From positions 37,262 to 101,261 of the forward strand of contig NZ_JAOEFD010000010.1 of the NCBI RefSeq assembly GCF_025420485.1: a DNA stretch of 64,000 nucleotides, given 5' to 3'. Made by a program: the position numbers and the translations under genes. The DNA is from Nesterenkonia marinintestina. GTDB lineage: Bacteria; Actinomycetota; Actinomycetes; Actinomycetales; Micrococcaceae. Under the pieces are notes generated by a model. It worked only from the letters and a program-made list of their open reading frames with translations, was not told the origin of the DNA and did no database searches. Of this stretch, positions 1 to 7,362 are shown in pieces; positions within the stretch are counted from its first letter, which is position 1, and each line of letters opens with the position of its first letter.

Positions 1-159
1 ATCCTAGACCGCCGCCCCGAGGGAGATGCCAGAGCCGAACCTGGTGACATCGCGTCGTCGGACGACTACATTCATGACAGGAACGCCCTGACCTGGGCGA
101 CCGAGCACAACGGGGGCGCGGAGAGACCGCGCACCACTCGACGGAGGAGCCGAATCACC

Positions 160-627
160 ATGAAGCTGCTCAGAATGCTCACCTTCACCGCAGGCGCCGC
201 CGTGGGCTACGTGGTCGGTGCGAAGCAGGGCCAGAAGGGCCTCGACCGGATCAAGAGCACCGCCCGAGAGACCTGGAACGACCCGAAGGTCCAGGACGCC
301 GTCCACAAGGTCGGCGACCAGGCCAACCGTGTGGCGCACGACGTGGCCGATCAGGCGAAGGGCGCCGTCTCCTCTGCTGCGGAGTCCGCGGAGAGGAAGG
401 CCTCCGAGGCGGCCGACGACGCCAAGGAGCGGATCGCCGAGAAGGTCGGGCGCGGAGACGACTCCGATGAGGCCGCGGCGTCCGTGGGCGGCGCGGAGAA
501 GGGTGACCCCGGCGAGCGGCTCGCCCCCGCGGTCAAGGCCGACTCGGTCTCCGACCCGGGACTGGGCGACGCCGACTCCAGCAGCGACTGGGCCGACGAG
601 GGCGGACGGCCGGCGACGGGGAACTGA
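160..627 (+). CDS. YtxH-like small membrane-anchored protein
   Basis: 155 residues. The N-terminal ~25 residues (MLTFTAGAAVGYVVGAKQG) form one short hydrophobic segment with small residues, followed by a long Ala/Glu/Lys/Asp-rich, probably helical region with repeated AxD/AxE patterns (about residues 45-100) and an acidic disordered tail. This layout is typical of actinobacterial YtxH-domain or general-stress-like proteins, whose biochemical role is not established. GGAGGA lies about 11 nt before the ATG. The gene stands alone and converges on the FMN monooxygenase gene. The family assignment rests on the VGYVVGAKxG pattern and overall composition only. Confidence 0.7.
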   Translation: MKLLRMLTFTAGAAVGYVVGAKQGQKGLDRIKSTARETWNDPKVQDAVHKVGDQANRVAHDVADQAKGAVSSAAESAERKASEAADDAKERIAEKVGRGDDSDEAAASVGGAEKGDPGERLAPAVKADSVSDPGLGDADSSSDWADEGGRPATGN

Positions 628-674
628 GGCCCCGGCGCGCGGCCGTCGTCACCCGGACCGTCGCGCTCCTCGCC

Positions 675-2099
675 TCACCGGCGGCGCAGCTGGAACTGCG
701 CGCCGTAGTGGTCCTCGGGCAGGTGGTCGCCGCGACCGAAGAGCTTCTGCCGCAGGGTGCCGGGCGTGTACTCCGTCTTGTACCGCCCCAGCCGCTGCAG
801 CTCGGGGACCACGTGCTCGACGATGTCCTCGAACGTGCCCGGAGTGATGTGGTACGCCAGGTTGAACCCGTCGACGTCGGTCTCGTCCTGCCATTCGACC
901 AGCTGGCGTGCGGCTGAGGCGCCGTCGCCGACGATCACCGGACCGAATCCGCCCACGCCGACCCATTCGGCCAGCTGACGCACCGTCCACGCCTCATCCT
1001 CCCGACCCGAGGCCTTCTGGAAGGTCTCCACGGTGGAGCGGATGGCGTTGGACTCGACGTCGCCGATCGGCTGGTCGAGGTCGAACTCGGAGAGGTCGAT
1101 CCCCATCCACCCGGACATCAGCACCAGACCGCCCTCGGGGTCCACGTACTGGGCGAGGTCGTCGTACTTGGCCTGCGCGGCCGCCTCGTCGGCCCCGGTG
1201 ACCACGGTCTGCATCGCGAAGATGCGGACGTCGTAGGCGTCCCTGCCGGCGTCGACGGCGGCCTGACGGATCTTCTGCACCGAAGCCTTCGCCAGCACCT
1301 TGGTGGGCGGATTGATGAACACCGCTTCGGCGTGCCGCCCCGCGAAGGCGCGTCCACGGGTGGAGGCTCCCGCCTGGTAGACCACGGGCATGCGCTGCGG
1401 GCTGGGCTCCACCACGGAGATCCCCGGCGTCCGGAAGAACTCGCCCTCGTGCTCGATGCGGTGGACCTTCGACGGGTCGGTGAACACCCCGCGCTCCCGG
1501 TCGGCGACGACGGCGTCGTCCTCCCAGGAGGACTCGAGCAGCTTGTAGACCACATCCATGTACTCGTCGGCGTGGTCGTAGCGGCGGTCGTGCTCCATCT
1601 GTTCGTCCTGGCCCATGTTCTGCGCGGCCGCGGGCAGGTACCCGGTGACCACGTTCCAGCCGACGCGGCCGCCGGTGAGGTGGTCCAGGGTGCCCAGCCG
1701 ACGGGCGAAGGGGTACGGGTGCTCGTAGGCGGTGCCGGCGGTCAGGCCGAATCCGAGGTGCTCGGTCACCGCGGCCATCGCTGAGACGAGCAGGAACGGG
1801 TCGTTCACCGGGATCTGGGCCCCGGACCGCAGCGCCGCGTCGGGCGAGGCGTCGAACACGTCGTAGGGTCCGAGCACGTCGGCGATGAACAGTCCGTCGA
1901 AGAGACCGCGCTCGAGGGTCCGGGCCAGAGAGGTCCAGTATCCGAGCGTGTTGTAGTCGCGGGCGCGGTCCTCGGGATGGCGCCACAGTCCCGGGGACTG
2001 GTGGACCACGCAGTTCATGTCGAAGGCGTTGAACAGGATCTCTCGACCCGACTCGGTGCGGGCGGGCTGGGACTGCGGCTGGGGCTGCGTCTCGGTCAT
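675..2099 (-). CDS. Luciferase-like FMN-dependent monooxygenase (NtaA/SnaA/DszA type)
   Basis: 474 residues, the usual length of the NtaA/SnaA/DszA(SoxA) branch of bacterial luciferase-like monooxygenases. These enzymes use FMNH2 supplied by a separate reductase and O2, often to cleave C-S or C-N bonds. Family signatures visible are LFIADVLGPYDVF near residue 90, HLTGGRVGWNVVTGY near 140 and VVYQAGASTRGRAFAGRHAEAVF near 240. The start is fixed by GGAGGAGA a few nt before the ATG. The gene has its own SAM riboswitch leader (2179-2270). A related enzyme and a flavin reductase lie at 11.3-13.3 kb, so this is probably an organosulfur-scavenging oxygenase. The exact substrate cannot be read from sequence. 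Confidence 0.88.
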   Translation of the reverse strand: MTETQPQPQSQPARTESGREILFNAFDMNCVVHQSPGLWRHPEDRARDYNTLGYWTSLARTLERGLFDGLFIADVLGPYDVFDASPDAALRSGAQIPVNDPFLLVSAMAAVTEHLGFGLTAGTAYEHPYPFARRLGTLDHLTGGRVGWNVVTGYLPAAAQNMGQDEQMEHDRRYDHADEYMDVVYKLLESSWEDDAVVADRERGVFTDPSKVHRIEHEGEFFRTPGISVVEPSPQRMPVVYQAGASTRGRAFAGRHAEAVFINPPTKVLAKASVQKIRQAAVDAGRDAYDVRIFAMQTVVTGADEAAAQAKYDDLAQYVDPEGGLVLMSGWMGIDLSEFDLDQPIGDVESNAIRSTVETFQKASGREDEAWTVRQLAEWVGVGGFGPVIVGDGASAARQLVEWQDETDVDGFNLAYHITPGTFEDIVEHVVPELQRLGRYKTEYTPGTLRQKLFGRGDHLPEDHYGAQFQLRRR

Positions 2100-2139
2100 A
2101 TCTCCTCCTGCAGATGCTCAGCCGATAAAGGGCACCGCA

Positions 2140-2168
2140 GGAACGGGCGCGTCGCACGACGCCGTTCC
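2140..2168 (-). promoter_or_regulatory. Hairpin in riboswitch expression platform
   Basis: Between the aptamer and the ribosome binding site of the monooxygenase gene lies a stem with outer arms GGAACGG/CCGTTCC and an inner GCGTC/GACGC hairpin. It has no good U-tract directly after it. It may be part of an alternative fold that controls the downstream SD (2101-2108) or termination; the mechanism is inferred. Confidence 0.5.
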
Positions 2169-2178
2169 GGGAGGACCT

Positions 2179-2270
2179 CCATCGGTCCTGGCGGTAGCAC
2201 CCACCTGCGGGAGATCTCCCGTGGGTTGCTGCGGCGTCGTCGAGCCAGGTCTCTCAGCCGCTCTGGATGG
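2179..2270 (-). promoter_or_regulatory. SAM riboswitch (SAM-I clan) upstream of FMN monooxygenase
   Basis: Read on the minus strand, the element opens with P1 strand CCATC followed by AGAGCGGCUGAGAGA. P2 arms are GCGGC/GCCGC. The core GCAACC then leads into P3 (CCCAC/GUGGG), then GGUGCUACC, and GAUGG closes P1. The P2 loop CCUGGC can pair with GCCAGG just before the P1 3' strand, the standard SAM-I pseudoknot. No P4 helix lies between the pseudoknot strand and P1, so it resembles the SAM-I/IV variant subgroup more than classical SAM-I. About 80 nt separate it from the start codon. Confidence 0.9.
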
Positions 2271-2322
2271 TTGCGGGGTCAGCCTACACCTGTTGCGCAG
2301 GCTGCGGGATATCGTGGTGGGC

Positions 2323-3162
2323 ATGCCCACCTCTGAGCACCCTCCTGAGTCGGCCGCCGCTGTCCCGCAGTCCGCAGGTCCGCTCGTCCGCGCACTCTCG
2401 GCGGTGCTCGCCGAGACGCCGGAGCCGGCCGGTGACCGGTCGCCCGACGACGCCGAGGCCGGCGCAGAGGATCTCCTGCGGGAGGCGCTGCGCCGGCGTC
2501 ATGTGGAGACCGAAGAGGTGATGCCCGGGCACCTGCTGTTCCGCTTCGCCGGCTTCGTCATCGGAGGCATGCAGGGCTCCCTGACCACACTGGTCTCTCA
2601 ACAGTCCCGCCGGATCGCCGGGGACCCGAAGCTGCTGCCTCGCTTCCTCCGGCACGCGGACGTCGCCGTGCCGGACCCGGAGGACCCCCCGCAGAAGGCA
2701 CAGGATCGGGACTCGGAGGACGATGACGAGGAGGACACCGAGGACGGCTCCGACGACGGAGACGCCGAGAGCTCCGTGGCCGGAGGCTCCGCGCTCGAGC
2801 TGGAGATCCTCGTCGTCGGGGACGACGTCGTCGCCGGCCTGCTGCGCACCCCGCCGTTCGAGCACAGCGACCAGGGTCTGATCTTCACCGCCGACGGGGA
2901 GGAGCGGCTCACAGTGGACGTCACCGATCAGCTCACGACCGCCGTGCGGGAGCTCGCCGCCGACGCCGTCGGCGCCCTCCCCGGCCTGGGTGCCGCCTCG
3001 GTCCATGTCCTGACCCCTGACCTGGGATCCGCGGACGACGCGGTGGTGACCGGCCTGGACGTGACCCCGGACATCCGCACCTTCCACCGTCCGGACATCG
3101 GTCGGGGACGTGACGCCGCCGGCGCGCTGGCGGAGAAGCTCCTCAGGCGCGCGAGCCGCTGA
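2323..3162 (+). CDS. Hypothetical acidic protein
   Basis: 279 residues from the ATG at 2323. An open frame continues upstream to 2017 but runs through the antisense strand of the riboswitch, so I reject the longer form. Residues ~50-110 look globular (MPGHLLFRFAGFVIGGMQG, with a hydrophobic stretch). They are followed by a ~35-residue almost purely Asp/Glu/Ser linker (DSEDDDEEDTEDGSDDGD) and a second globular half beginning LELEILVVGDDVVAGLL. I do not recognise the family. It is divergent from the SAM-riboswitch-controlled monooxygenase, and its 3' end overlaps the convergent acyl-CoA dehydrogenase-like gene by 20 bp. Confidence 0.65.
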   Translation: MPTSEHPPESAAAVPQSAGPLVRALSAVLAETPEPAGDRSPDDAEAGAEDLLREALRRRHVETEEVMPGHLLFRFAGFVIGGMQGSLTTLVSQQSRRIAGDPKLLPRFLRHADVAVPDPEDPPQKAQDRDSEDDDEEDTEDGSDDGDAESSVAGGSALELEILVVGDDVVAGLLRTPPFEHSDQGLIFTADGEERLTVDVTDQLTTAVRELAADAVGALPGLGAASVHVLTPDLGSADDAVVTGLDVTPDIRTFHRPDIGRGRDAAGALAEKLLRRASR

Positions 3163-4402
3163 CCGACGCCGCCGTCGGGGCATCGCCGATGGCGTTGAGG
3201 CCTTCGGGCGTCGTGCCGTCGATCTCGTACTCCCCCAACGACCGGGCACGGAACACGATCGGATTGTGCGTGGCCACGGTCTGGATGTTGCGCCAGTGAC
3301 GATCCAGAGCCTTGGACCTGGACACTGCTGACGCCCCGACCGTCTGGAACAGCTCACCGACGACGTCGAGGCACAGCTGCGGCACCACCACGTGCGCGCG
3401 CTCGACCGCGATCTCGCTGTCATAGACGGCCGTCGGCACCTCACCGGCGAACCCGGGAGTGTGGGTCCCCGCGGCATGACCGGCGGCGAGTGAGCGGTCA
3501 TGGACTCGGGCGACCTCCGACACGGTGGACTCTGCGGCGAACAGTCGGGCGGACATCCGACCCACGATCTGCTGGATCAGGGGATCCTCACGGAACAGCC
3601 GACCCGAACCCGAGGTGTTGAAGGTCCGCCTCCGGGTGCGGATGAGCTCGACGGCGTCTCGGAGCGCGGCCCGTGCCGCGCCGACCTGCACGGCCAGCAG
3701 GTAGAGCTGGAAGAAGGCAGCCTCATGGATCGCCTCGTGGGAACCGGGCACACGGTCCAGGACGCCGAACGGTTCGACCCCGACGTCGGCGAATCTGGTG
3801 GTCCCGGTGCCGGTCAGACGCTGACCGAATCCGTCCCAGTCGTCCTCGACGGTGACGCCCGGCGCGTCGACGGCGACCAGGGCGAACCGGCGTCCGGGAC
3901 CGTCGTCACGGGCGGCCGATACCCGAGTGCAGTCGGAGAAGATCGTGCCGGTGGAGTAGAACTTCTCACCGTCGAGGCGCCAGGATCCGTCAGGCTTCTG
4001 TGACAGTACGGTGCTGAGATCTCCCAGGGCGTTGCCTCCCTTCTCCGTCGAGGCGTTGCCCACCGTCGTCCCGGTGAGCACACGCCGGTACCACTCGTCG
4101 CGGACCTCCCGGGGTTGGAAACGGAGCGACTCCACGAATCCGAAGTGGCCCCGGTACAGGTGGGCGACGTTGGAGTCTGCCTCTGCCAGTCGGATCACCT
4201 CGGTGATCAGCTCCTCCAGCGTCACTCCCGGCCCGCCGTGATCAGCCGGGACGCGGAGTGCCCCGAAGCGGTGATCGTCGAGCGCTCTGACCTCGTCGAA
4301 GGGCAGCTCCCGCTCGAGTTCGCGCCGTACCGCTCCCGCGGCGACGTCCTTGAGCAGCTCCTCGGGAAGCTCCGCCTGCACGGTCTCCTGCGTCTGTGTC
4401 AT
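3143..4402 (-). CDS. Acyl-CoA dehydrogenase-like flavin monooxygenase (SfnB/DszC type)
   Basis: 419 residues. It has the acyl-CoA dehydrogenase fold with the flavin-contact region NASTEKGGNALGDLST (near residue 130) and WRLDGEKFYSTGTIFSD (near 160), and the C-terminal helical domain ends in SRSKALDRHWRNIQTVATHNP. That pattern is typical of the DszC/SfnB subgroup, which oxygenates sulfur compounds with reduced flavin instead of dehydrogenating acyl-CoA. It is the last gene of the metN-metI-metQ operon; its ATG overlaps the metQ stop as TGATG. Its place in a SAM-riboswitch operon supports a role in organosulfur use. The substrate is unknown. Confidence 0.85.
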   Translation of the reverse strand: MTQTQETVQAELPEELLKDVAAGAVRRELERELPFDEVRALDDHRFGALRVPADHGGPGVTLEELITEVIRLAEADSNVAHLYRGHFGFVESLRFQPREVRDEWYRRVLTGTTVGNASTEKGGNALGDLSTVLSQKPDGSWRLDGEKFYSTGTIFSDCTRVSAARDDGPGRRFALVAVDAPGVTVEDDWDGFGQRLTGTGTTRFADVGVEPFGVLDRVPGSHEAIHEAAFFQLYLLAVQVGAARAALRDAVELIRTRRRTFNTSGSGRLFREDPLIQQIVGRMSARLFAAESTVSEVARVHDRSLAAGHAAGTHTPGFAGEVPTAVYDSEIAVERAHVVVPQLCLDVVGELFQTVGASAVSRSKALDRHWRNIQTVATHNPIVFRARSLGEYEIDGTTPEGLNAIGDAPTAASVSGSRA

Positions 4403-5289
4403 CAGCTCTCACTCTCTCTTCGGGTCTGTTCGACGTCGACGTCGAAAGCGGTGTCAAGCACTCCGCCCTGATACTGGTCGAACCATTCCTGCACCTCATC
4501 CGACTGGTATGCGTCCTGCAGCGCCTCAGCCTTCTCCGTGTCCGCGAAATTCGGATTCGCTGCGACCACGCACGTGAACGGCAGGGCCACATCGCCCCCC
4601 TCCAGGGCCAATGCCTGCTCGGCGTCGAGGCCTATCTCTGCGGCGAGGCGCACGAAGGCGAAGGCCGCGTCGACATCGGAGATGCTCTGGGCGACTGACT
4701 GCTGGTCGACCTCGACGAACTCCAAGTTCCGGGGGTTGTCAGTGATGTCCGCCTGTGAGAGCTCCGAAACCTCGACAGAGTCGTCGATCTCCAGCAGGCC
4801 GGCGTCGGCGAGCAGCTTGAGGCCGCGCCCGTTGTTCGCGGTATCCACAGGTATGGCGATCTGAGCGCCGTCGGGGAGCTCGTCAAGGGTGTCGAAGTTC
4901 TCTGAGTAGATGCCTCCCGGTGCCTCATACACCGCGAAGGTGGGTTCGATGTCGAGTCCGTGGTCGTCGTTGAACTGATCCAGATAGCTGATGTTCTGGA
5001 AGAAGTTCGCGTCGTACTCCCCCTGGGCGACGGCCTGGTTGGGCTGGATGATGTCGGTGACGTACGTGGTCTCCAAGGTCCACCCGTCCTCCTCAAGCTG
5101 CTCCTTCACCAGCTCGGTCGGCTCCTGGAACGGTGCAGACTCGGTGACGATCATGCTGATCGTCCGATCGTCATCGCCGGCGCCGGTGAGGCCGCAGCCG
5201 GTGAGCCCGGCGGTGACGAGCAGGATCGGTCCGGCGACGGAGAAGGTGCGGTGCGGGACCCGCGCGGGGAGGGGCACAGAAACAGACAT
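4402..5289 (-). CDS. metQ: MetQ/NlpA-type substrate-binding lipoprotein
   Basis: 295 residues. The signal peptide ends in a lipobox LTGC with the lipidated Cys at residue 32. The mature part has the NlpA/MetQ features ISMIVTESAPFQEP, YDANFFQNISYLDQFN and IAIPVDTANNGRGLKLL. It is the extracellular binding protein of a methionine-type ABC importer. It lies between metI and the SfnB-like gene in one operon, so the ligand may be methionine or an organosulfur compound used by the neighbouring monooxygenases. It overlaps the next gene by one base (TGATG). Confidence 0.93.
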   Translation of the reverse strand: MSVSVPLPARVPHRTFSVAGPILLVTAGLTGCGLTGAGDDDRTISMIVTESAPFQEPTELVKEQLEEDGWTLETTYVTDIIQPNQAVAQGEYDANFFQNISYLDQFNDDHGLDIEPTFAVYEAPGGIYSENFDTLDELPDGAQIAIPVDTANNGRGLKLLADAGLLEIDDSVEVSELSQADITDNPRNLEFVEVDQQSVAQSISDVDAAFAFVRLAAEIGLDAEQALALEGGDVALPFTCVVAANPNFADTEKAEALQDAYQSDEVQEWFDQYQGGVLDTAFDVDVEQTRRESES

Positions 5290-5340
5290 AGGACAGCTCT
5301 CTCTCAGGAGGGGTGCGGCGAAAGGTGTGACGCGGCGGGT

Positions 5341-6003
5341 TCAGATGCGCTTATCGGTGAGCCGGGAGACCCTGGTCCCGCCCCACTGCACGAGGGTGAC
5401 GAGCAGGAGCATCAGGACGATGGCCACCAACATCACCGGGGTCTCGTATCGGTAGTACCCGTAGCGGATGGCGAAGTCCCCGATGCCGCCTCCGCCGACC
5501 AGCCCCACCATCGCCGAGTAGGAGATGAAGCTGACGGTGGTGATCGTGATCGACCCGATGATGGCCGGCTTCGCATCGACGAGCAGCACGTTGCGGATGA
5601 TCTGCCCGCGGGTCGCACCCATGGCTCGGGAGGCCTCGACCGCCCCGGTCCCCAGCTGGGTGAGGTTCTGTTCGACCAGCCGGGCGAAGTACGGGATCGC
5701 GTTCACCGTCAGCGGCACGATCGCCGCCGCAGTACCGACGGTGGTGCCGACCAGCAGCCGCGTGAACGGGATGATCGCGATGAGCAGGATCAGGAAGGGG
5801 AAGGACCTCACCGTATTCACCAGCGCGCTGACCACTGCGTGACGCTTCGGCAGCGGGGCGATGCCGCCGGGTGCGTGGTTGAACAGCCAGATCCCGATCG
5901 GAGTTCCGATGAGCACAGCCAGGGGGATGGCCACACCGACCATCGCCAGGGTCTGCAGCATGGCGACCAGCAGCTCGCCGCGCAGTTCGAGGATGCGTTC
6001 CAT
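5341..6003 (-). CDS. metI: Methionine-type ABC transporter permease
   Basis: 220 residues with five predicted hydrophobic segments. The EAA loop EASRAMGATRGQIIRNVLL (near residue 125) contacts the ATPase, and YSAMVGLVGGGGIGDFAIRYGYYRY is the family hallmark of MetI. The ATG overlaps the metN stop (TGATG), so it is translationally coupled. Length is normal for MetI (~217). Confidence 0.95.
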   Translation of the reverse strand: MERILELRGELLVAMLQTLAMVGVAIPLAVLIGTPIGIWLFNHAPGGIAPLPKRHAVVSALVNTVRSFPFLILLIAIIPFTRLLVGTTVGTAAAIVPLTVNAIPYFARLVEQNLTQLGTGAVEASRAMGATRGQIIRNVLLVDAKPAIIGSITITTVSFISYSAMVGLVGGGGIGDFAIRYGYYRYETPVMLVAIVLMLLLVTLVQWGGTRVSRLTDKRI

Positions 6004-6857
6004 CAGCCCCTCACCTCCGCAAGCGTCCCGTCGGCGGAGGGCTCGTCGGTCCGCCGCAGCAGCGTCTCGACGTCGACGTCGGACGCGGCCCCCCGCTCGA
6101 CGCGGATCCCGTCGCCGACCAGATACCGGCCGATGCTGGTGGTCGGCTCGAAGCTCCCCGAGGTCAGGTCTGACGCGGCGAACCGCTCCACCACCCGACC
6201 GTCCTCCATGACCGCGACGTCGTCGGAGAGCGCCTTGATGACCTCCATCTCATGGGTCACCAGCACCACGGTGATGCCGAACTCCCGGTTCGCGTCGGCC
6301 AGGTACTGCAGCACCGACGCCGTGGTGAAGGGGTCCAGCGCCGACGTAGGTTCGTCGCAGAGCAGCACTTGAGGGTCGGGGGCCAGTGCACGAGCTATGG
6401 CCACCCGCTGCTTCTGGCCGCCGGAGAGCCGCGCAGGGTACTCGGTGGACTTCGCGGCAAGGTCCACGACCTCCAGGACTTCCGAGGCCCGGCGTCGTCG
6501 GACCCGACGGTCCCGCACCCCGGCGAACTTCAGCGCGAGCTCCACGTTCTGCGCCACCGTCAGATTGTTCACAAGATGGAATCCCTGGAAGATCATGCCG
6601 ATCTGGTGTCGGGCGCGACGCAGCTCCTCCGCCTCGAGGTCGGTGAGTCGGACATCTCCGACCTCGACCGTTCCGGCGCTGGGTCGCTCCAGGAGATTGA
6701 TGTTCCGCAGCAGGGTCGACTTCCCAGCACCGGAGAATCCGATGATGCCCTGGATCCGGCCCCGAGCGACGTCGAGACTGACGTCGTCGACCGCTGTGAC
6801 GGGTGGTCTTCCCCGCGATCCGGGGAACGTGGTACTGACACGGCGCAGTGAGATCAT
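6003..6857 (-). CDS. metN: Methionine-type ABC transporter ATPase
   Basis: 284 residues from the ATG at 6857, chosen because GGAGG sits 5 nt upstream; the longer frame start at 6887 lies inside the riboswitch. Walker A is GFSGAGKST, the Q-loop region IGMIFQGFHLV, the signature LSGGQKQR, Walker B VLLCDEPTSALD and the switch THE. Typical MetN proteins are ~340 residues with a C-terminal NIL/ACT-like domain that binds methionine and shuts the transporter down. Here the sequence stops soon after the ATPase core, so that domain seems absent or vestigial. It is the first gene of the metNIQ operon, directly under a SAM riboswitch. Confidence 0.94.
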   Translation of the reverse strand: MISLRRVSTTFPGSRGRPPVTAVDDVSLDVARGRIQGIIGFSGAGKSTLLRNINLLERPSAGTVEVGDVRLTDLEAEELRRARHQIGMIFQGFHLVNNLTVAQNVELALKFAGVRDRRVRRRRASEVLEVVDLAAKSTEYPARLSGGQKQRVAIARALAPDPQVLLCDEPTSALDPFTTASVLQYLADANREFGITVVLVTHEMEVIKALSDDVAVMEDGRVVERFAASDLTSGSFEPTTSIGRYLVGDGIRVERGAASDVDVETLLRRTDEPSADGTLAEVRG

Positions 6858-6865
6858 GGCGTCCT

Positions 6866-6985
6866 CCATCGGTCCCGGCGGTAGCACCTGTGCCGTGTCG
6901 GAGGCGGACGATGATGGTCCGCCGGATCACGCTCGGCAGGTTGCTGCGACGTCGTCGAGCCGGGTCTCTCAGTCGCTCTGGATGG
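6866..6985 (-). promoter_or_regulatory. SAM riboswitch (SAM-I clan) upstream of metN
   Basis: Same core as the 2179-2270 element, but P2 is GCGAC/GUCGC and the pseudoknot CCCGGC/GCCGGG. Both are compensatory changes relative to copy 1. P3 carries an extra ~28 nt including a GGCGGAC/GUCCGCC hairpin. The 3' strand of P1 (GAUGG) shares two bases with the metN Shine-Dalgarno GGAGG (6863-6867), so ligand binding would directly mask the ribosome binding site. P4 is absent. Confidence 0.92.
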
Positions 6986-7002
6986 TTGCGAAGCTCTGTC
7001 AG

Positions 7003-7031
7003 CTTATGCACGGGGACGATCGGTTCGTCAA
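7003..7031 (-). promoter_or_regulatory. Probable sigma70-type promoter of metNIQ
   Basis: On the minus strand TTGACG (7026-7031) and CATAAG (7003-7008) are separated by 17 nt. This would place transcription start about ten nt before the riboswitch aptamer. Position and spacing support it; the -10 is imperfect. Confidence 0.5.
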
Positions 7032-7133
7032 GGTGATCATCGATATGTCGTCACCTGGAGAAACAGATGTTCGACCGCAGAGTCGCACGGTGACGAGGAT
7101 CGCCCGTCGCTGCGGTCCGAGCCGAGAGTCCCC

Positions 7134-7190
7134 GGACGAACCATCCGGAGTCGCCGGGCGTGAGGTTCCGGGGCCTCGGCGACGACCGCA
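7134..7190 (+). other. Orphan stem-loop with riboswitch-like 5' edge
   Basis: The 13-mer GGACGAACCATCC occurs here (7134-7146) and again at 7249-7261, where it starts the acs riboswitch. After this first copy comes a nested stem (GTCGCC/GGCGAC outer, GAGG/CCTC inner), not the SAM core (no GCAACC or GGTGCTACC). It could be a decayed riboswitch copy or an independent regulatory site in the divergent promoter region. Confidence 0.35.
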
Positions 7191-7214
7191 CCGGGTCACA
7201 CGGCGACACCTGCA

Positions 7215-7244
7215 TTGTGTCCGGCCGGAGCGCAGACGTACGAT
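7215..7244 (+). promoter_or_regulatory. Probable promoter of acs-metY operon
   Basis: TTGTGT (7215-7220) and TACGAT (7239-7244) with an 18-nt spacer. They lie 11 nt before the first base of the riboswitch P1 helix, the expected location for a leader transcript start. Confidence 0.5.
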
Positions 7245-7255
7245 GAGCGGACGAA

Positions 7256-7347
7256 CCATCCAGAGCGGCTGAGAGACCTGGCTCGACGACGCCGCAGCAA
7301 CCCACGGGAGATCTCCCGCAGGTGGGTGCTACCGCCGGGACCGATGG
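7256..7347 (+). promoter_or_regulatory. SAM riboswitch (SAM-I clan) upstream of acs-metY
   Basis: P1 CCATC (7256-7260)/GATGG (7343-7347), P2 GCGGC/GCCGC, core GCAACC and GGTGCTACC, and P3 CCCAC/GTGGG capped by a CGGGA/TCCCG hairpin. The pseudoknot CCTGGC/GCCGGG keeps pairing through one G-U. It is almost identical in sequence to copy 1 at 2.2 kb. P1's 3' strand runs into GGGAG (7346-7350), the likely ribosome binding site of the GTG start at 7363. Confidence 0.92.
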
Positions 7348-7362
7348 GAGTGATCTGAACCT

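Noticed and set aside
4..339. Minus-strand open frame of 111 codons at the left edge
   Set aside because: Antisense to the start of the YtxH-like gene, no ribosome binding site, composition typical of a shadow frame.
2017..2322. Upstream extension of the acidic hypothetical protein
   Set aside because: It would be coded by the antisense of the riboswitch aptamer and the monooxygenase start; an ATG at 2323 begins the plausible protein.
6858..6887. Ten-codon N-terminal extension of metN
   Set aside because: It lies in the riboswitch P1/pseudoknot; the SD GGAGG is positioned for the ATG at 6857.
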